A stretch of 64,000 bases of DNA from the NCBI GenBank assembly GCA_036872755.1, contig JAVHNS010000004.1, positions 2,976,001 through 3,040,000 of the forward strand. The letters run 5' to 3'. Both the position numbers and the translations under genes were made by a program. Shown here piece after piece: positions 20,951-31,824 of this stretch. The notes beneath the pieces are model-generated. The model saw nothing but the letters and a program-made list of their open reading frames with translations, searched no databases and was not told the DNA's origin. Position 1 is the stretch's first letter, and the number at the start of each line of letters is the position of its first letter. The DNA is from Orbilia blumenaviensis (taxonomy: Eukaryota; Ascomycota; Orbiliomycetes; Orbiliales; Orbiliaceae).

Positions 20951-23515
20951 TTAAGCAAGGTAGGTGGAAGCGCTGACGTTACCACCACGTCCGGTCCAGT
21001 TAACGTGGATGTCGGCACCCTCCTTTAGGGTCTCGCTGGCGTGCTCTGGGAGGACACGGAAGGTGTGTGCGCCTATAATTCAAAACTTGTTAGTATTTCT
21101 GATTATCCATTTGTGGAAATTTGCGTTGTATACATACCGAAGTAGTCACGCTGAGCCTGCAATAGGTTGGCTGGGAGGACCTTGCTCCTGTATCCGTCGA
21201 AGAAGGCCAAAGCGGTCGAGAAACATGGGGTGGCAATTCCCAATTCGATACCCCTGATGATGCTTCGTCTCCAACCGGGCTGAGCGTTGTGGATAGCCTT
21301 GTTAAAGAAGTCGTCGAAGAGCAAGTTCTCGAGGGATGGGTTGCTGCGGAAAGCCTTGGTGATATCCTTCAGGAAGACGGATCGGATGATACAACCTCCA
21401 CGCCACATAAGAGCGATCTCAGGCATGGCGAGTTTCCACTTGTACTCCTTGGCGGCCTATAAGAAAAGTAAGCATCCAAGTAATATAATTTGGTTATTCG
21501 AGCAAGAAGCACTGACCTCACGGAGCAGCATGAATCCCTGAGCGTAGGAAATGATCTTGGAGGCATAGAGAGCCTGCTCGAGATCATCAATGAAGGCCTT
21601 CTTGTCACCGGTGTATGGTGGGATCTGGGGTCCCTGAAGGGTCTCAGCAGCACGTCCACGCTCACCCTTCAAAGCAGAGAGGCAGCGAGAGAAGACAGCC
21701 TCGCCGATCAAAGTGACTGGCATGCCGAGATCCAAGGCGTTGATGGCAGTCCACTTGCCGGTACCCTTCTGGCCAGCAGAATCGAGAATTTTGTCCAAAA
21801 GTGGCTTGCCATCAGCAGGGTCGTTGTAGTACATAATATCTCTGGTGATTTCGATCAGGAAGGAGTCCAGGACACCCTTGTTCCATTCTGTGAAAACGTC
21901 CCCGATTTCCTTGTTGGATAGACCGAGACCACGCTTCATGATATCGTAGGCCTGTATAAGGCGGGGGTTAGTGGGCCATCCTAGCTTCACAAACGACCGA
22001 TTTTACAAACTTACCTCGCAGATAAGCTGCATGTCACCGTACTCAATACCGTTGTGGACCATCTTCACGAAGTGGCCGGAACCCTGGTCACCAACCCACT
22101 CGCAGCATGGCTCGCCGTCGCTCTTGGCGGCGATATTCTGGAAGATATCCTTAATATAAGGCCAGGCCTCCTCGTTACCACCAGGCATGATCGAAGGGCC
22201 GGTTCTGGCACCCTCCTCACCACCGGAAACACCAGCTCCGACGAATCTGATTCCCTTAGCAGCGAGGGTCTCTGTTCTTCGGTTGGAGTCGGGGAAATGT
22301 GAGTTACCACCGTCGATGATGATGTCGCCCTGCGACAGGAATGGGAGAAGGGCATCAATGAAGTCATCGACGGCTTGGCCGGCCTTAACGAGAAGCATGA
22401 TTCTGCGTGGGCTCTTGAGCTTGGCGCATAGATCCTGGATGGAGTGGGCTCCAACGATTGACTTGCCTATAGATTTTCGAGTTTAGCATCACCGGGATAG
22501 GTACGACAACAACAACAATAGAGCTACCCATAGTTGCTTACCCTTGGCTTCATTGGCAAGGAAGTCATCGACCTTCGAAACTGTTCTGTTAAATGCGACG
22601 ACAGTGAAACCTTTCGATATATTGTTAGATATTCCCGACCCGATAACGCAAAGGGCTTCATTCCGGGGAAATTACCGTGGTCTGCGCCGTTGAGGATCAA
22701 GTTCTGTATACGACGGACTATGTTAGCAAGCCTTTCAGGATGTCTTCCCGGATTCTCCGGAACCCCTCCGAACACGCAATTGAAATCTAGGAGAACCTAC
22801 CTGACCCATAACAGCCAAGCCGATGAGGCCGAAGTCTGTGTTGTGACCCCCACTGTCAGCATGCTCCGGTCTCGCAGAAGTATCGGGATGGTTACGAAGA
22901 GATTCGGGCCCTGAGCTTCAATTAAGATTTCTAGTGCCTCAGGCAGTCCCCGGAGGCTGAAATCTCAGCTGTAGAGCTCCGTCTACCGGCCGTAGCCCCC
23001 TCCAAATTGCGTTGTGTGGTGGGGGCGGGGTAGACGTCATCGGGTCCCGGCGTCCGCAAAAGGACGAATTGAATCGGACTTCGCAGGGAAGGTATGTAGC
23101 TAGAGCACAGGAAGGGAGAATACGGACCGCCACTAGGTGTATCAGGGTGTACCAAGCCGCCGGCGATACCGGCAAGCCGCACCTTCGCGTTAGCCAATGT
23201 CTGTTCATGACTTGCCCGCCTACAAGCGTAACGAATCCGGGCCAAAAGAGTGGCCGGATGTGGTGAGCGGGATGTTTGGAGAGAGAAGAGGATAGGAGAG
23301 TGGGTCAACGTTCTGGGTGCATGGAGGGGGGGCCCAGAGGTTACCAGGAGACGTAGGGCATGCCGGTACACGGACATCACCGACAATTCCTGCAATGCCG
23401 CCTAATACCGGTACTGGCACTGGTACAGACACCGCTGCTGGCACCGATACTGGTATTTGGTACTGGTATTTTGGTATTTGGTATATTGAGCTACTTACAC
23501 TGCTTGATCCGACAT
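20951..23515 (-). CDS. GND1: 6-phosphogluconate dehydrogenase, decarboxylating
   Basis: Eight exons are proposed on the minus strand: 23515-23499, 22852-22801, 22703-22676, 22610-22542, 22466-22015, 21951-21517, 21456-21138 and 21072-20951, about 497 residues. The NADP-binding start DFGLIGLAVMGQNLIL is split by introns. The signature DSAGQKGTGKW and the catalytic stretch FVKMVHNGIEYGDMQL are intact. The protein ends in VNWTGRGGNVSASTYLA. It oxidatively decarboxylates 6-phosphogluconate to ribulose-5-phosphate and yields NADPH in the cytosol. The first intron is ~646 nt, against 60-97 nt for the others. The join of the 17-nt first exon (MSDQA) to exon 2 is the weak point: the best phase-compatible acceptor adds VGGHNT before DFGLIG, while a better-looking CAG at 22836-22838 is out of phase. 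A missed mini-exon is possible. Confidence 0.92.
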
Positions 23516-25933
23516 TGTGAAGAAGTTTTTACTTGTGGATTGGAGGATTGCAATCTACAGCCTAGATGGAGCGATAATGGCAGTGCAAACCGAGCTCTGT
23601 CGACACCTGTAATCGAGTAATGCCTAGCAGTAAAGATAACTGGCAATGATGGTGGTGATGATGATGGTGATGATGATGGTGAGAAGTATGGAGGTGTAGC
23701 AGGAACAGGCAGGAGGAAGTGGTTGAAAGCAGGCGGGAAGAAAGAGGGGAGGGAGGGAGAGACGCTGGGCAACGGCACTTGTTATATACTTTCTATCGGC
23801 CCGGAATTCAACCCCCCCCCTCCACCAAAAACCTTACTCCGGCTCGATTCTGAATGTTCTTGCCCAGGCCTTGTGCATGCCGACTGCATACTTACTTACT
23901 AAGTGCTTGAGCTACTAGTATAATGACCGGCTTCTAGAGTAATGCAATGCGATACTTACTTTAGTAAGGAGTGGTAAGTAATTTTATTGGGTGTGTGTGC
24001 ATGTGTGTGTGAGAGTGTGATACCCACTGCTAACCCCCCCTCAGGTCGTGGACACTAACACGAGCTGTGATTCCGGTAGATTACTATATCCCCGAATCCT
24101 GGAGGGGTGTCATTTGCAGCGGTTAGGAATCACGGATTATAGCGATTACAATTACGTTGGGAAACCGGCTGCAATGACTGCTTGGACTCCAGTCCCACCC
24201 CGAAGAGCTGCACATCGTGATGTATCAGTCCGGTTCGAGATATCCGAGACGAAACGATGCCGCGGTGGCTGCCTGCTTCAGTCCGGAATCGAGTCCATTG
24301 CTTACCTCTCTACTGACTTGACTTACTAAGTAAGTAAGTAGTGGAGTACAAATTACGATGCAAAAGTTTCGGACTCTTTTCGCTATATTAATACTTATAC
24401 ACACCGGTGTGGGTGTGGGTGTATACAAAACTGGGGCACTTGCGGTTTGAATATCGAAATTCTGAAGCTTGCATATTATCCCACGCGATCAAGCGCGATT
24501 TCTGGACGGCTGTTTTACATCTCAGCTCTCCATTACATTTTCCATCCCAACATTTAAATTCGGCCCGGCAAATTTTGATATTTTCCCAATTCAAACGGGC
24601 AAAGGATTCATCGGCCACGGAGATGCAGATGCCCATCGGATTCACAATTTAAATTTTTTCCCTCTCCCTCTTACTATGCCTTGAAAGCTTGAACCCGTGC
24701 CTGAACCCGTGCCATTGCATTGGGTTATAACCGGCGGATATATTGAGATAGAAAGGAAAAAAAAAAAAAAAAAAAAGCCATCACAGATCCTGTACATGCT
24801 CAGATGTGCCTGTGCTTTTGCTTTGATATCTGCCCCGCCCCCACTATCTGCACCCTCAGGAAACACAGAAACGGCGTTGGTCTGGATTAAATTGCGTGAA
24901 TCCTATGCCGTAAAAATCGCTGAGTTCGACCAATGGCGCTAGCCTGTTCGACGGACAGGTCTTGCCAGGCCCCTCCCCGGCCAGAGCCCAGCCTAAAAAG
25001 ACGCAACCGTTTCGCTAGGCTATCGGCGGAATGACATTTCAGATAGTCGGCATGTTTACGAGAGTAATCAATTAATTGCTAATAGCTATGTTAGGCAAGT
25101 AGCTGCTACTAATCCCCTCCAGCCAAAGGCCAATCTGATGAGTAAACCGGCACTAACAGAGCTAACATTTCGAGCTTTGGAAACCAATTGGTGCGAGTGT
25201 ACGTCATACACACCGACACGCAGACATGCAGACCTGCCGGTCTCTGCGCGAGCTGCGCTGCGGGGATGCGATGCTGCAGTAAGCAATCTGGAGCTCAGGT
25301 AATACAGTTGTAACACAGGTGATACCCGTAGCTCCCGCGATCCACCGACAAGTACCTCCTTACCTACTCCTTAGTCAGTGAGTGTTCAAGCGGGTTTTCT
25401 GCGACTTAAAAGCGGACCAATTCGGAATTCTAGTTATTGATCCACATCATATCGTATGTCACTTGTGCATCAATTCATTCCTCCATCCATCCTCCCATTC
25501 ATCCATTGTAGCTACAGCTACAAGCTGGAGCTGAGTGACGAGAAGGTGCTTCAAGTCTCGGAGCTTGATTCGATATGCGGGGAGAGCCTCGAGACGGTGA
25601 CAGTGTGTTGAGGTGTTGCTTCGATGTCAAACACATCCTTAACAAACAACACATGCTATCTAAATCCCAATTGGGAAATAAAAGGCGAACAAACAAAACC
25701 GACCGAATTTTACAACAACAAAGATGAGTCGCCTCCTTGAATTGAGACACCATCACCACCACCATCATCAACATCATCCCAACATCATCCCCCAACCCTT
25801 CTCTTATCTTCCCTCTCAGATATCAACACGTTTGTCGCTAAGCTAGCCCGCATTAGCTAAAGCGAATATTACCAATCAATCACACCATCGCGACAGGAGG
25901 ACACCTTCCTCTAGAAGGGAACTAATAAAGGGT
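23516..25933. other. Divergent intergenic region, 6PGDH / RBM42-like, 2.4 kb
   Basis: Holds a GATGGT-type microsatellite (23648-23682), GT-rich tracts near 23990-24020 and 24405-24425, an A-run at ~24758-24775 and CAT/CAC repeats near 25747-25790. No gene was recognised. Confidence 0.5.
23648..23682. repeat. GAT/GGT trinucleotide microsatellite
   Basis: Imperfect GATGGTGATGAT repeat about 130 bp upstream of the 6-phosphogluconate dehydrogenase start. Confidence 0.85.
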
Positions 25934-27064
25934 ATGTCTTATCCACCACCACCCGGGACCTCTAGCCTCCCGCCGCGTCCACCTCCAAGCATACACGCCT
26001 CAACTCATGCCTTTGCCGGCTTCAAGCCCCGTCAAGTAGCCTCGAGCAACCAACCAATAGGCGCGCCGCCTACATACTCCGGTGTTCCAGGCGTACCTAC
26101 TCCTCCAGCCTACGGCGCCAGCAGGCCTCCACCACCATCCGCGCAGAGCTACGGATATGGCGCGCAACCTCAGACTTCCTACTCCGCTGCACCGCAGACG
26201 ACCTATTCCGCCGGCCCAACGGCCAGTAGCTCGGGTTACATGAGTCAGCCTTCATACCAGAATCAAGGCCAGCATCAACACCATCATCAAAATCAATATG
26301 GGCAGCAGCAGCAGCAACAGCACCAGCACCATCAGGGTGGTCGCGGTGGACATCATCAGGGTGGACCTCGACATTATCAAAATAGGAACAACCACAATAA
26401 TCACAACTCGAACTTCCCTCCGCTAGACCCAGAGATGGAGGCTCAGATCGCAGAGCAGCAGTCGATCTACGACCCTGCCCGTCGAGCACAGCTTGCCGCT
26501 GCAGCCGCTGCGAATAGCAACGCGCCAGCCGACTACAGCGCCAATCCATCTGCTTTACCCGACGGACAGCCTGCTCCTGCCCAACCACAGCAGAAGAAAG
26601 CGACTGTCGTTCGATCTGGTGGTGGTCAAACCTGGAAGGATGACTCCCTTCTTGAATGGGACCCAGCTCATTTCCGTCTCTTCGTCGGCAATCTTGCCGG
26701 TGAAGTCACTGATGAGTCCCTCCTAAAGGCGTTCGCCGCCTACCCATCCGTCCAGAAAGCGAGGGTGATCCGAGACAAGCGCACAACAAAGAGCAAGGGA
26801 TATGGATTTGTGGCCTTCCAGGACGGAGATGACTACTTCAAAGCGGCCAGGGAGATGCAGGGGAAATACATTGGCAGTCATCCGGTATTGCTGAGGAAGA
26901 GCACGACGGAAATTCGTCCCACTATTGCAAACAACAAAAAGAACAAGAATAATAAACACAAGGGCAGTGGGGGTGCTTCAGGCGGCAACGTCGCCCTTGG
27001 AAAGAAGGAAGGAGGTGGAGTCGTCAAAGTCAAGAAGGAGAAAGGTCCGAAGTTGCTTGGCTAA
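25934..27064 (+). CDS. RRM RNA-binding protein, RBM42-like
   Basis: An intronless frame of 376 residues. Residues 1-240 are low-complexity, rich in Pro, Gln, Tyr, Ser and His (polyproline at the start, then Gln/His runs and a GRGGHHQGG segment), typical of phase-separating RNA-binding proteins. One RRM covers residues ~244-330 with RNP2 LFVGNL and RNP1 KGYGFVAF. The tail is Lys/Asn/Gly-rich. The arrangement of a disordered N-terminus followed by a single C-terminal RRM with the DPAHFRLFVGNL lead-in matches the RBM42 family, linked to splicing and stress granules in animals. The fungal role is not established from sequence. Confidence 0.85.
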   Translation: MSYPPPPGTSSLPPRPPPSIHASTHAFAGFKPRQVASSNQPIGAPPTYSGVPGVPTPPAYGASRPPPPSAQSYGYGAQPQTSYSAAPQTTYSAGPTASSSGYMSQPSYQNQGQHQHHHQNQYGQQQQQQHQHHQGGRGGHHQGGPRHYQNRNNHNNHNSNFPPLDPEMEAQIAEQQSIYDPARRAQLAAAAAANSNAPADYSANPSALPDGQPAPAQPQQKKATVVRSGGGQTWKDDSLLEWDPAHFRLFVGNLAGEVTDESLLKAFAAYPSVQKARVIRDKRTTKSKGYGFVAFQDGDDYFKAAREMQGKYIGSHPVLLRKSTTEIRPTIANNKKNKNNKHKGSGGASGGNVALGKKEGGGVVKVKKEKGPKLLG

Positions 27065-27810
27065 GCAGGCACAAGCCATCCCATAAAAGTAAATTTTCAT
27101 TGCCGTCACATGATTTTGCAGGCGTATATGGCGTTGGAAATTTCAAAAAAAGGTTTCGAAGTGTTCGTGGTGTCCGGGGGGAGGTTAGCTTGTAGGATAG
27201 GAATAACGCATTTAATAGAAAGCATACTTGCCACCGAATAACCCTATCAATCCCTAAACTAGTGACAGTCAGTACCTGTGCAATTAACCAAAGCCTCGAA
27301 TGATCTGTCCTCGCCGCCAAACCAACGTCGCACCAACACAAGAACCACATGTTGGATTTTGAAAAGGTTGGATGACACAGCATTGGCGTAGCCTCAAAGA
27401 CATTGGCATAGTCCCCTCCCCAGCGTTTCATACATATATTTAAAATTTAATCCAAAGTCGACAAGTTAACTTGTATCCGACATGGATCTAAAAAAGCCAC
27501 AATTTGACGGCTGGTTATTCCACTTGATTGCCATGGCTCTTGGAGTGCGATAGCTGGCATATGACTGTAGAGAGTCCTTACCCCATCCCCTTCCATGAGA
27601 GCAGATTGATTAACCTCTCATGAATTGATAAAATACACTACATCCCGCTCAAACACCTCATGGGAAACCTGAGATTCTATGAGCGAGAGGAGCTAAGGCA
27701 TGCTCCCCTCACGAGTGCAAGAATGGATAGGAACGAGAGCGGCGGCGATGTTAACGGCCACCACGCTACGAAACGATGCACCGTACCCTTCAAACAAAAC
27801 GTGGGCGAAT
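27065..27810. other. Intergenic, no gene seen
   Basis: 3' region of the RRM gene and promoter of the first secreted-trio gene. Nothing recognised. Confidence 0.5.
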
Positions 27811-28784
27811 ATGTCGTGTAAGAAGCTTGTTTCGTATGTAACAGCTGGTCTTTGCGTAGCGCCGACGCTTTTTGTGTAAGAATAATCCGTCAACTCTCCA
27901 ATTATCCATTATATATCACGAAGTATACTTCTTAGTATTATAGGGATATACAAGGTAGCGTTATTCAGCACAGCTAATTTAGATTGGATCACAGGTCCGC
28001 TGTTCCAGATATTGAACTCCCCACTGTAGACTACGAGCTCTTCATCGGTAACAATCATGATACTCTCACCGCCCTCGGCCAGCAGTTCTCCCAGTTCGCG
28101 AACCTCGTCATGCATGTCGACAACTTCCAGCCCGAGGTCGTCGACCCTTTACATCTAACCGTCCAAGCTCTCTCAGACCCAAACATCAACGCCGCAGCCA
28201 GCGAGACCGGTGGACTGAACGAGGAAACCGGCCAGTTCGATCTTCCTGCCGTGGAAATCTACAATGAAATCGAACAATTGATATCAAACATCACCCCGCG
28301 GCCTATAACCCTCCCGTCTGAGATCTGGACCACCCATGATGGCGAACTTGTAACCACTACATTCGCAGAAGCACTCAACCTGTTGGGCACCGAGTTAACC
28401 TACGGCGCTGACAATCCAACCATACCCGAAAACCTCGTCCGCTGGCTTTTCGACGCACAACTCGACGTAGGTACTGCCGTCCTCAAAACCGACAAATTTA
28501 TTACTCTACAATCCGCGATCGAGCTTTTAGATACATATATTAGCCACGCAGTAGACTCGATAGGTCATGCAAAGTATCTATCACAATGGAGTATTGAGGT
28601 CCCAAACGCAGAAAGCGAGGAAGGTGTGGCGATTTATAAGCTATTACAGCTATTGAAGCAGGATTTGGATAGGGCAAAGGGATTTTGGATTGAGTTTTTG
28701 ACGGTTACGGGGGAAGTCGTTAGGGGTATGAGGGATGTGTATGAAGCGCTTTGGTCGCAGGGTTTTGTTGTTCTAGGTGTGTAA
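27811..28784 (+). CDS. Secreted protein of unknown function, trio member A
   Basis: Exon 1 (27811-27875) encodes MSCKKLVSYVTAGLCVAPTL, a signal peptide, and ends in phase 2 with a GTAAGA donor. A 119-nt intron ends at ACAG (27994) and exon 2 runs 27995-28784, giving 284 residues. The mature part is predicted to be mostly helical, acidic and cysteine-free. The core carries LPSEIW, then 38 residues, then WLFDAQLD (DNA ~28311-28465). The same two tryptophans at similar spacing, and the same signal-exon architecture, recur in the next two genes. I recognise no domain. Without the small first exon the protein would lack a start codon. Confidence 0.7.
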
Positions 28785-29363
28785 GCCTTCTTGGGTAGGT
28801 TACATATGGCTTTACCATGGTCTCAAACTGCAATTTTTCAGCACGATACCAATTCGAGCGACCAAGTAGTCCAAAGGCCAATTTTACCTAGCTGGTATAT
28901 CGATACATAGTTTATGAGTATCTTCTTTCACGCGAACAAAGACTCTCGGCATATGGAATGCATCCAATCTGTCGAGTTTAAAAGTAGCATACCAACTATC
29001 TACTTTACCCTTACCAAATAATACCAATGTTGAAGCACGGAATAATACAGATACCCTATATCTTGATTTATTTTCAATGAATCCGAATAGTCTGTCTTTT
29101 AAGAATACACCTCCAATAAGCTCATATGGATGCGCATATGCATGCTACGCTATATAGCCCACCCACCACGATATTCACTATGAGTTAGCTTGAGGGAAAT
29201 AGCGACGAAGCATGAGCCGTTGCAAGACCGTTATAGCGTGGGAAGACTCTTCCCACGAGGCAGTGCGCACACTCTCAACCCTCGGTTGTAATTCTAGTCT
29301 TGAAGTATTAATATTTAGGAGATTATCACGAATTGCACGATCATCGCTTCAAATTTATTAGCA
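28785..29363. other. Spacer between trio members A and B
   Basis: AT-rich, no gene seen; should contain the promoter of member B. Confidence 0.5.
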
Positions 29364-30355
29364 ATGCGGTTCCCCAGTTCCAGATTCAGCCATGCGGCAG
29401 CCCTCGTGCTTGGGCTCTCACTCCAACTAGTGTAAGTACCTACCCGCTCCTCCAGACGCAGAATCATATGGCGTATATAAGCTGTTTAACTAAGAAAATA
29501 TGTTATATACAAAGCCACGGAGAAACAATAAACCTCTCCGTCCAACAATTCGATGATTTAGTCCAACGCAAGCTCTGGGAACTAAACGGCCTGGGCGAGA
29601 CCCTCAATGACATAATCGACATGGTCACCCGAACGGCCACCTTCGGCCCCGGTGCAGTTGGTACAGCGCAATGGCCCACCCTCGAATCTTCTATCACCCA
29701 ATCTACAGCCAGCATCAGAGCCGCAGGGCAGTTAACCGCCGCTGCTGCCCCCAGAAGCGCTACTATTGCCAATGCACTCGCAGATTTAATCGACAACGTC
29801 CCGAATATGCAGATAACACTTCATTCGGATATATGGGGCGCTAGGGACGGACAACCATACGCACAGAACCTGTGGACTCGGATCAGAGAGCTTGCCGACT
29901 ATCTTACCAATAGCGGGAATGTGAATCTTAACAGAGCCTCTTCGCTGTTAATGTGGCTTTATGATGGGAATTTTGATCCAATTGTCGGAGTATATGTTCT
30001 TGACGTTGACAAAAAATTTGACCTCCAGATCGCAGCCGGTTACATCAGCGGACAGTTCGAAAGCAAGAGGGATGACACACTCGATCTGCTCGCCGCATAC
30101 CGTGTGTCTTTGAACAATATGGCAGATCAGCAGCTTGCAGGGCAGGCTCTATTTGATGCAGAGATTGGCACCAGACTTGTTTCCGAGGAGTTTTTGGTAG
30201 ATTATGCGGGTGTATTCAGCAATCTTGAGCAGGTGATTCAGGATCTAGATTCTGGGGATAACCCACGAGGACTTGCTAATCTCCTAAACAATATTCCTGT
30301 GCCACCGGGTGGGCATGCTAACGTTGATATCACGTTTGGGGAGTTCGGTCTCTAA
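29364..30355 (+). CDS. Secreted protein of unknown function, trio member B
   Basis: Exon 1 (29364-29431) encodes the signal peptide MRFPSSRFSHAAALVLGLSL and stops in phase 2 at a GTAAGT donor. An 83-nt intron ends at AAAG and exon 2 is 29515-30355, giving 302 residues. The mature protein begins near HGETINLS and is helical and cysteine-free. Its core has LHSDIW, 39 residues, then WLYDGNFDP (DNA ~29815-29975), aligning with member A. The C-terminal third is not shared. No recognised family. Separated from A by 579 bp and from C by 348 bp, same strand. Confidence 0.72.
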
Positions 30356-30703
30356 AATTCCCTGTTGTCTTCTATATATATATATATATCTTCCATAACT
30401 ATTTCAATCTCAGAAATCCATTAATCAATACAATATTTTGTTATGATACAATGTATCGGATTTGAGCCACTATAAAGCTTTATATACTCCTTAATAAAAG
30501 GAGTTGACTTCGAATTTAAATATTTCTAATATAATAATGATACTATATAGATGGAGCAGTATAGAGTGGGAATCAATCCAAGCGAAGCATGAAACTGTCT
30601 CACTCGAACTTCGGAGTCTTCAACATGAGAATACCTTGGAGATGCACTCTCGCTGTGATTCGAATTTGGATAAATAGAAAAGCCTACAAATATCTAGGCC
30701 AAT
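30356..30703. other. Spacer between trio members B and C
   Basis: AT-rich with a short (TA)n tract near 30375-30389; no gene seen. Confidence 0.5.
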
Positions 30704-31824
30704 ATGCAGCTACTCCAAAAACTAGTACTATTCAGGATATCATTATCCCTCGTCGTCATCACCAGCTCGGGGAAATACGCTGTGTAAGACCCTTCAGTCC
30801 AAATAATAAATTGTAATTGAGACATCATTAAAGCAGCCTGATATGTATATAGATGCATCGCATATGAAATAGCTAATTAGCTAACCTCCATACCATCAAA
30901 CACAATAGGAGTGCAGTCAGCGGCACAGGCTTCCTTCCCGTCGCCGAATTCGCCGAATGGCTTGAAGTCCCACCAAACCCGCAATACCTGACCGAAATAG
31001 CAGAATCCCTCGACAACCTCACAACCAAATACTTCCCGCCAGACCCGGACTACAAACCTGGGACACTCCCGCAAACCATCCAAACCATCCTAGACAAACT
31101 TCACGAAAACCTCAAATCAACAGAATTATCAAAAAAGGACAACCAAGCTTTCAGACCGAGCTTTGGTAACCTGGCGAATCTGAGAGATGACGACTTATCA
31201 CAGTTTGCGAATTATTTTATGAATAAAAACCCAGCGCCTATATTCTCCGCCGAAAGCTTCTTCGATGAGGTCCTATCAGTTGTAAACTCCCAATTTGTCC
31301 ACCGCGAAGACATGTGGAAAGACCGTCCCCTTGAAAAGGCAGCGTTGCAACCGTACCATCCGTCGGTATACGCCGCGCTGCAGGAGTTTTGCGACTATCT
31401 CAGGTCAAATTTGAATTTTTACGATACTCTCACACTCGGAGTGTGGATATATTCCGGGAAGATAACAACCCGTGCAAAAGGTGACGTGGCATGGTACCAC
31501 CTCGATTCGCGCGGGGCGTTAAGCCAGCTGTTCGGCAGGTTTTTCACAAAGCTCACAGATGAATACCGTCGGCTCAAGAGGCTTTCAGAGGCTATTGATG
31601 ATTCGTTGCGGAGAGGAGGTGCCAGCAATGAGGAAGGGGACTCGAAACTGCTTGAGCCGTTGTTGAAGTTTGTGAAGAAGGTAGAGCAGGAGACGTATTT
31701 GGTGTACTGGAACATGATGACTATGAGGATTAGGGCTGAGACAGATGAAATAGCGTATAATCCCGGGTTGAATGGGAAGAAGCCCAGAAGGCGCCCGTAT
31801 AATATTGATCCCGGGGCCGTATAG
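30704..31824 (+). CDS. Secreted protein of unknown function, trio member C
   Basis: Exon 1 (30704-30783) encodes MQLLQKLVLFRISLSLVVIT, a signal peptide, ending in phase 2 at GTAAGA. The 125-nt intron probably ends at the TAG before 30909; a CAG ending at 30919 keeps the same frame and is an alternative. Exon 2 runs to 31824, giving about 331 residues. The core has REDMW, 42 residues, then WIYSGK (DNA ~31300-31460), weakly matching A and B. The middle (SEAIDDSLRRGG to LLKFVKKVEQETYLVYWNM) looks helical, and the C-terminus is basic. Only one cysteine is seen in the mature part. No recognised domain. Confidence 0.68.

Noticed and set aside
29333..29514. Continuous reading of trio member B from 29333
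   Set aside because: It has no ATG at that point (TTG). The ATG at 29364 in another frame gives a signal peptide and a phase-matched intron shared with its neighbours.
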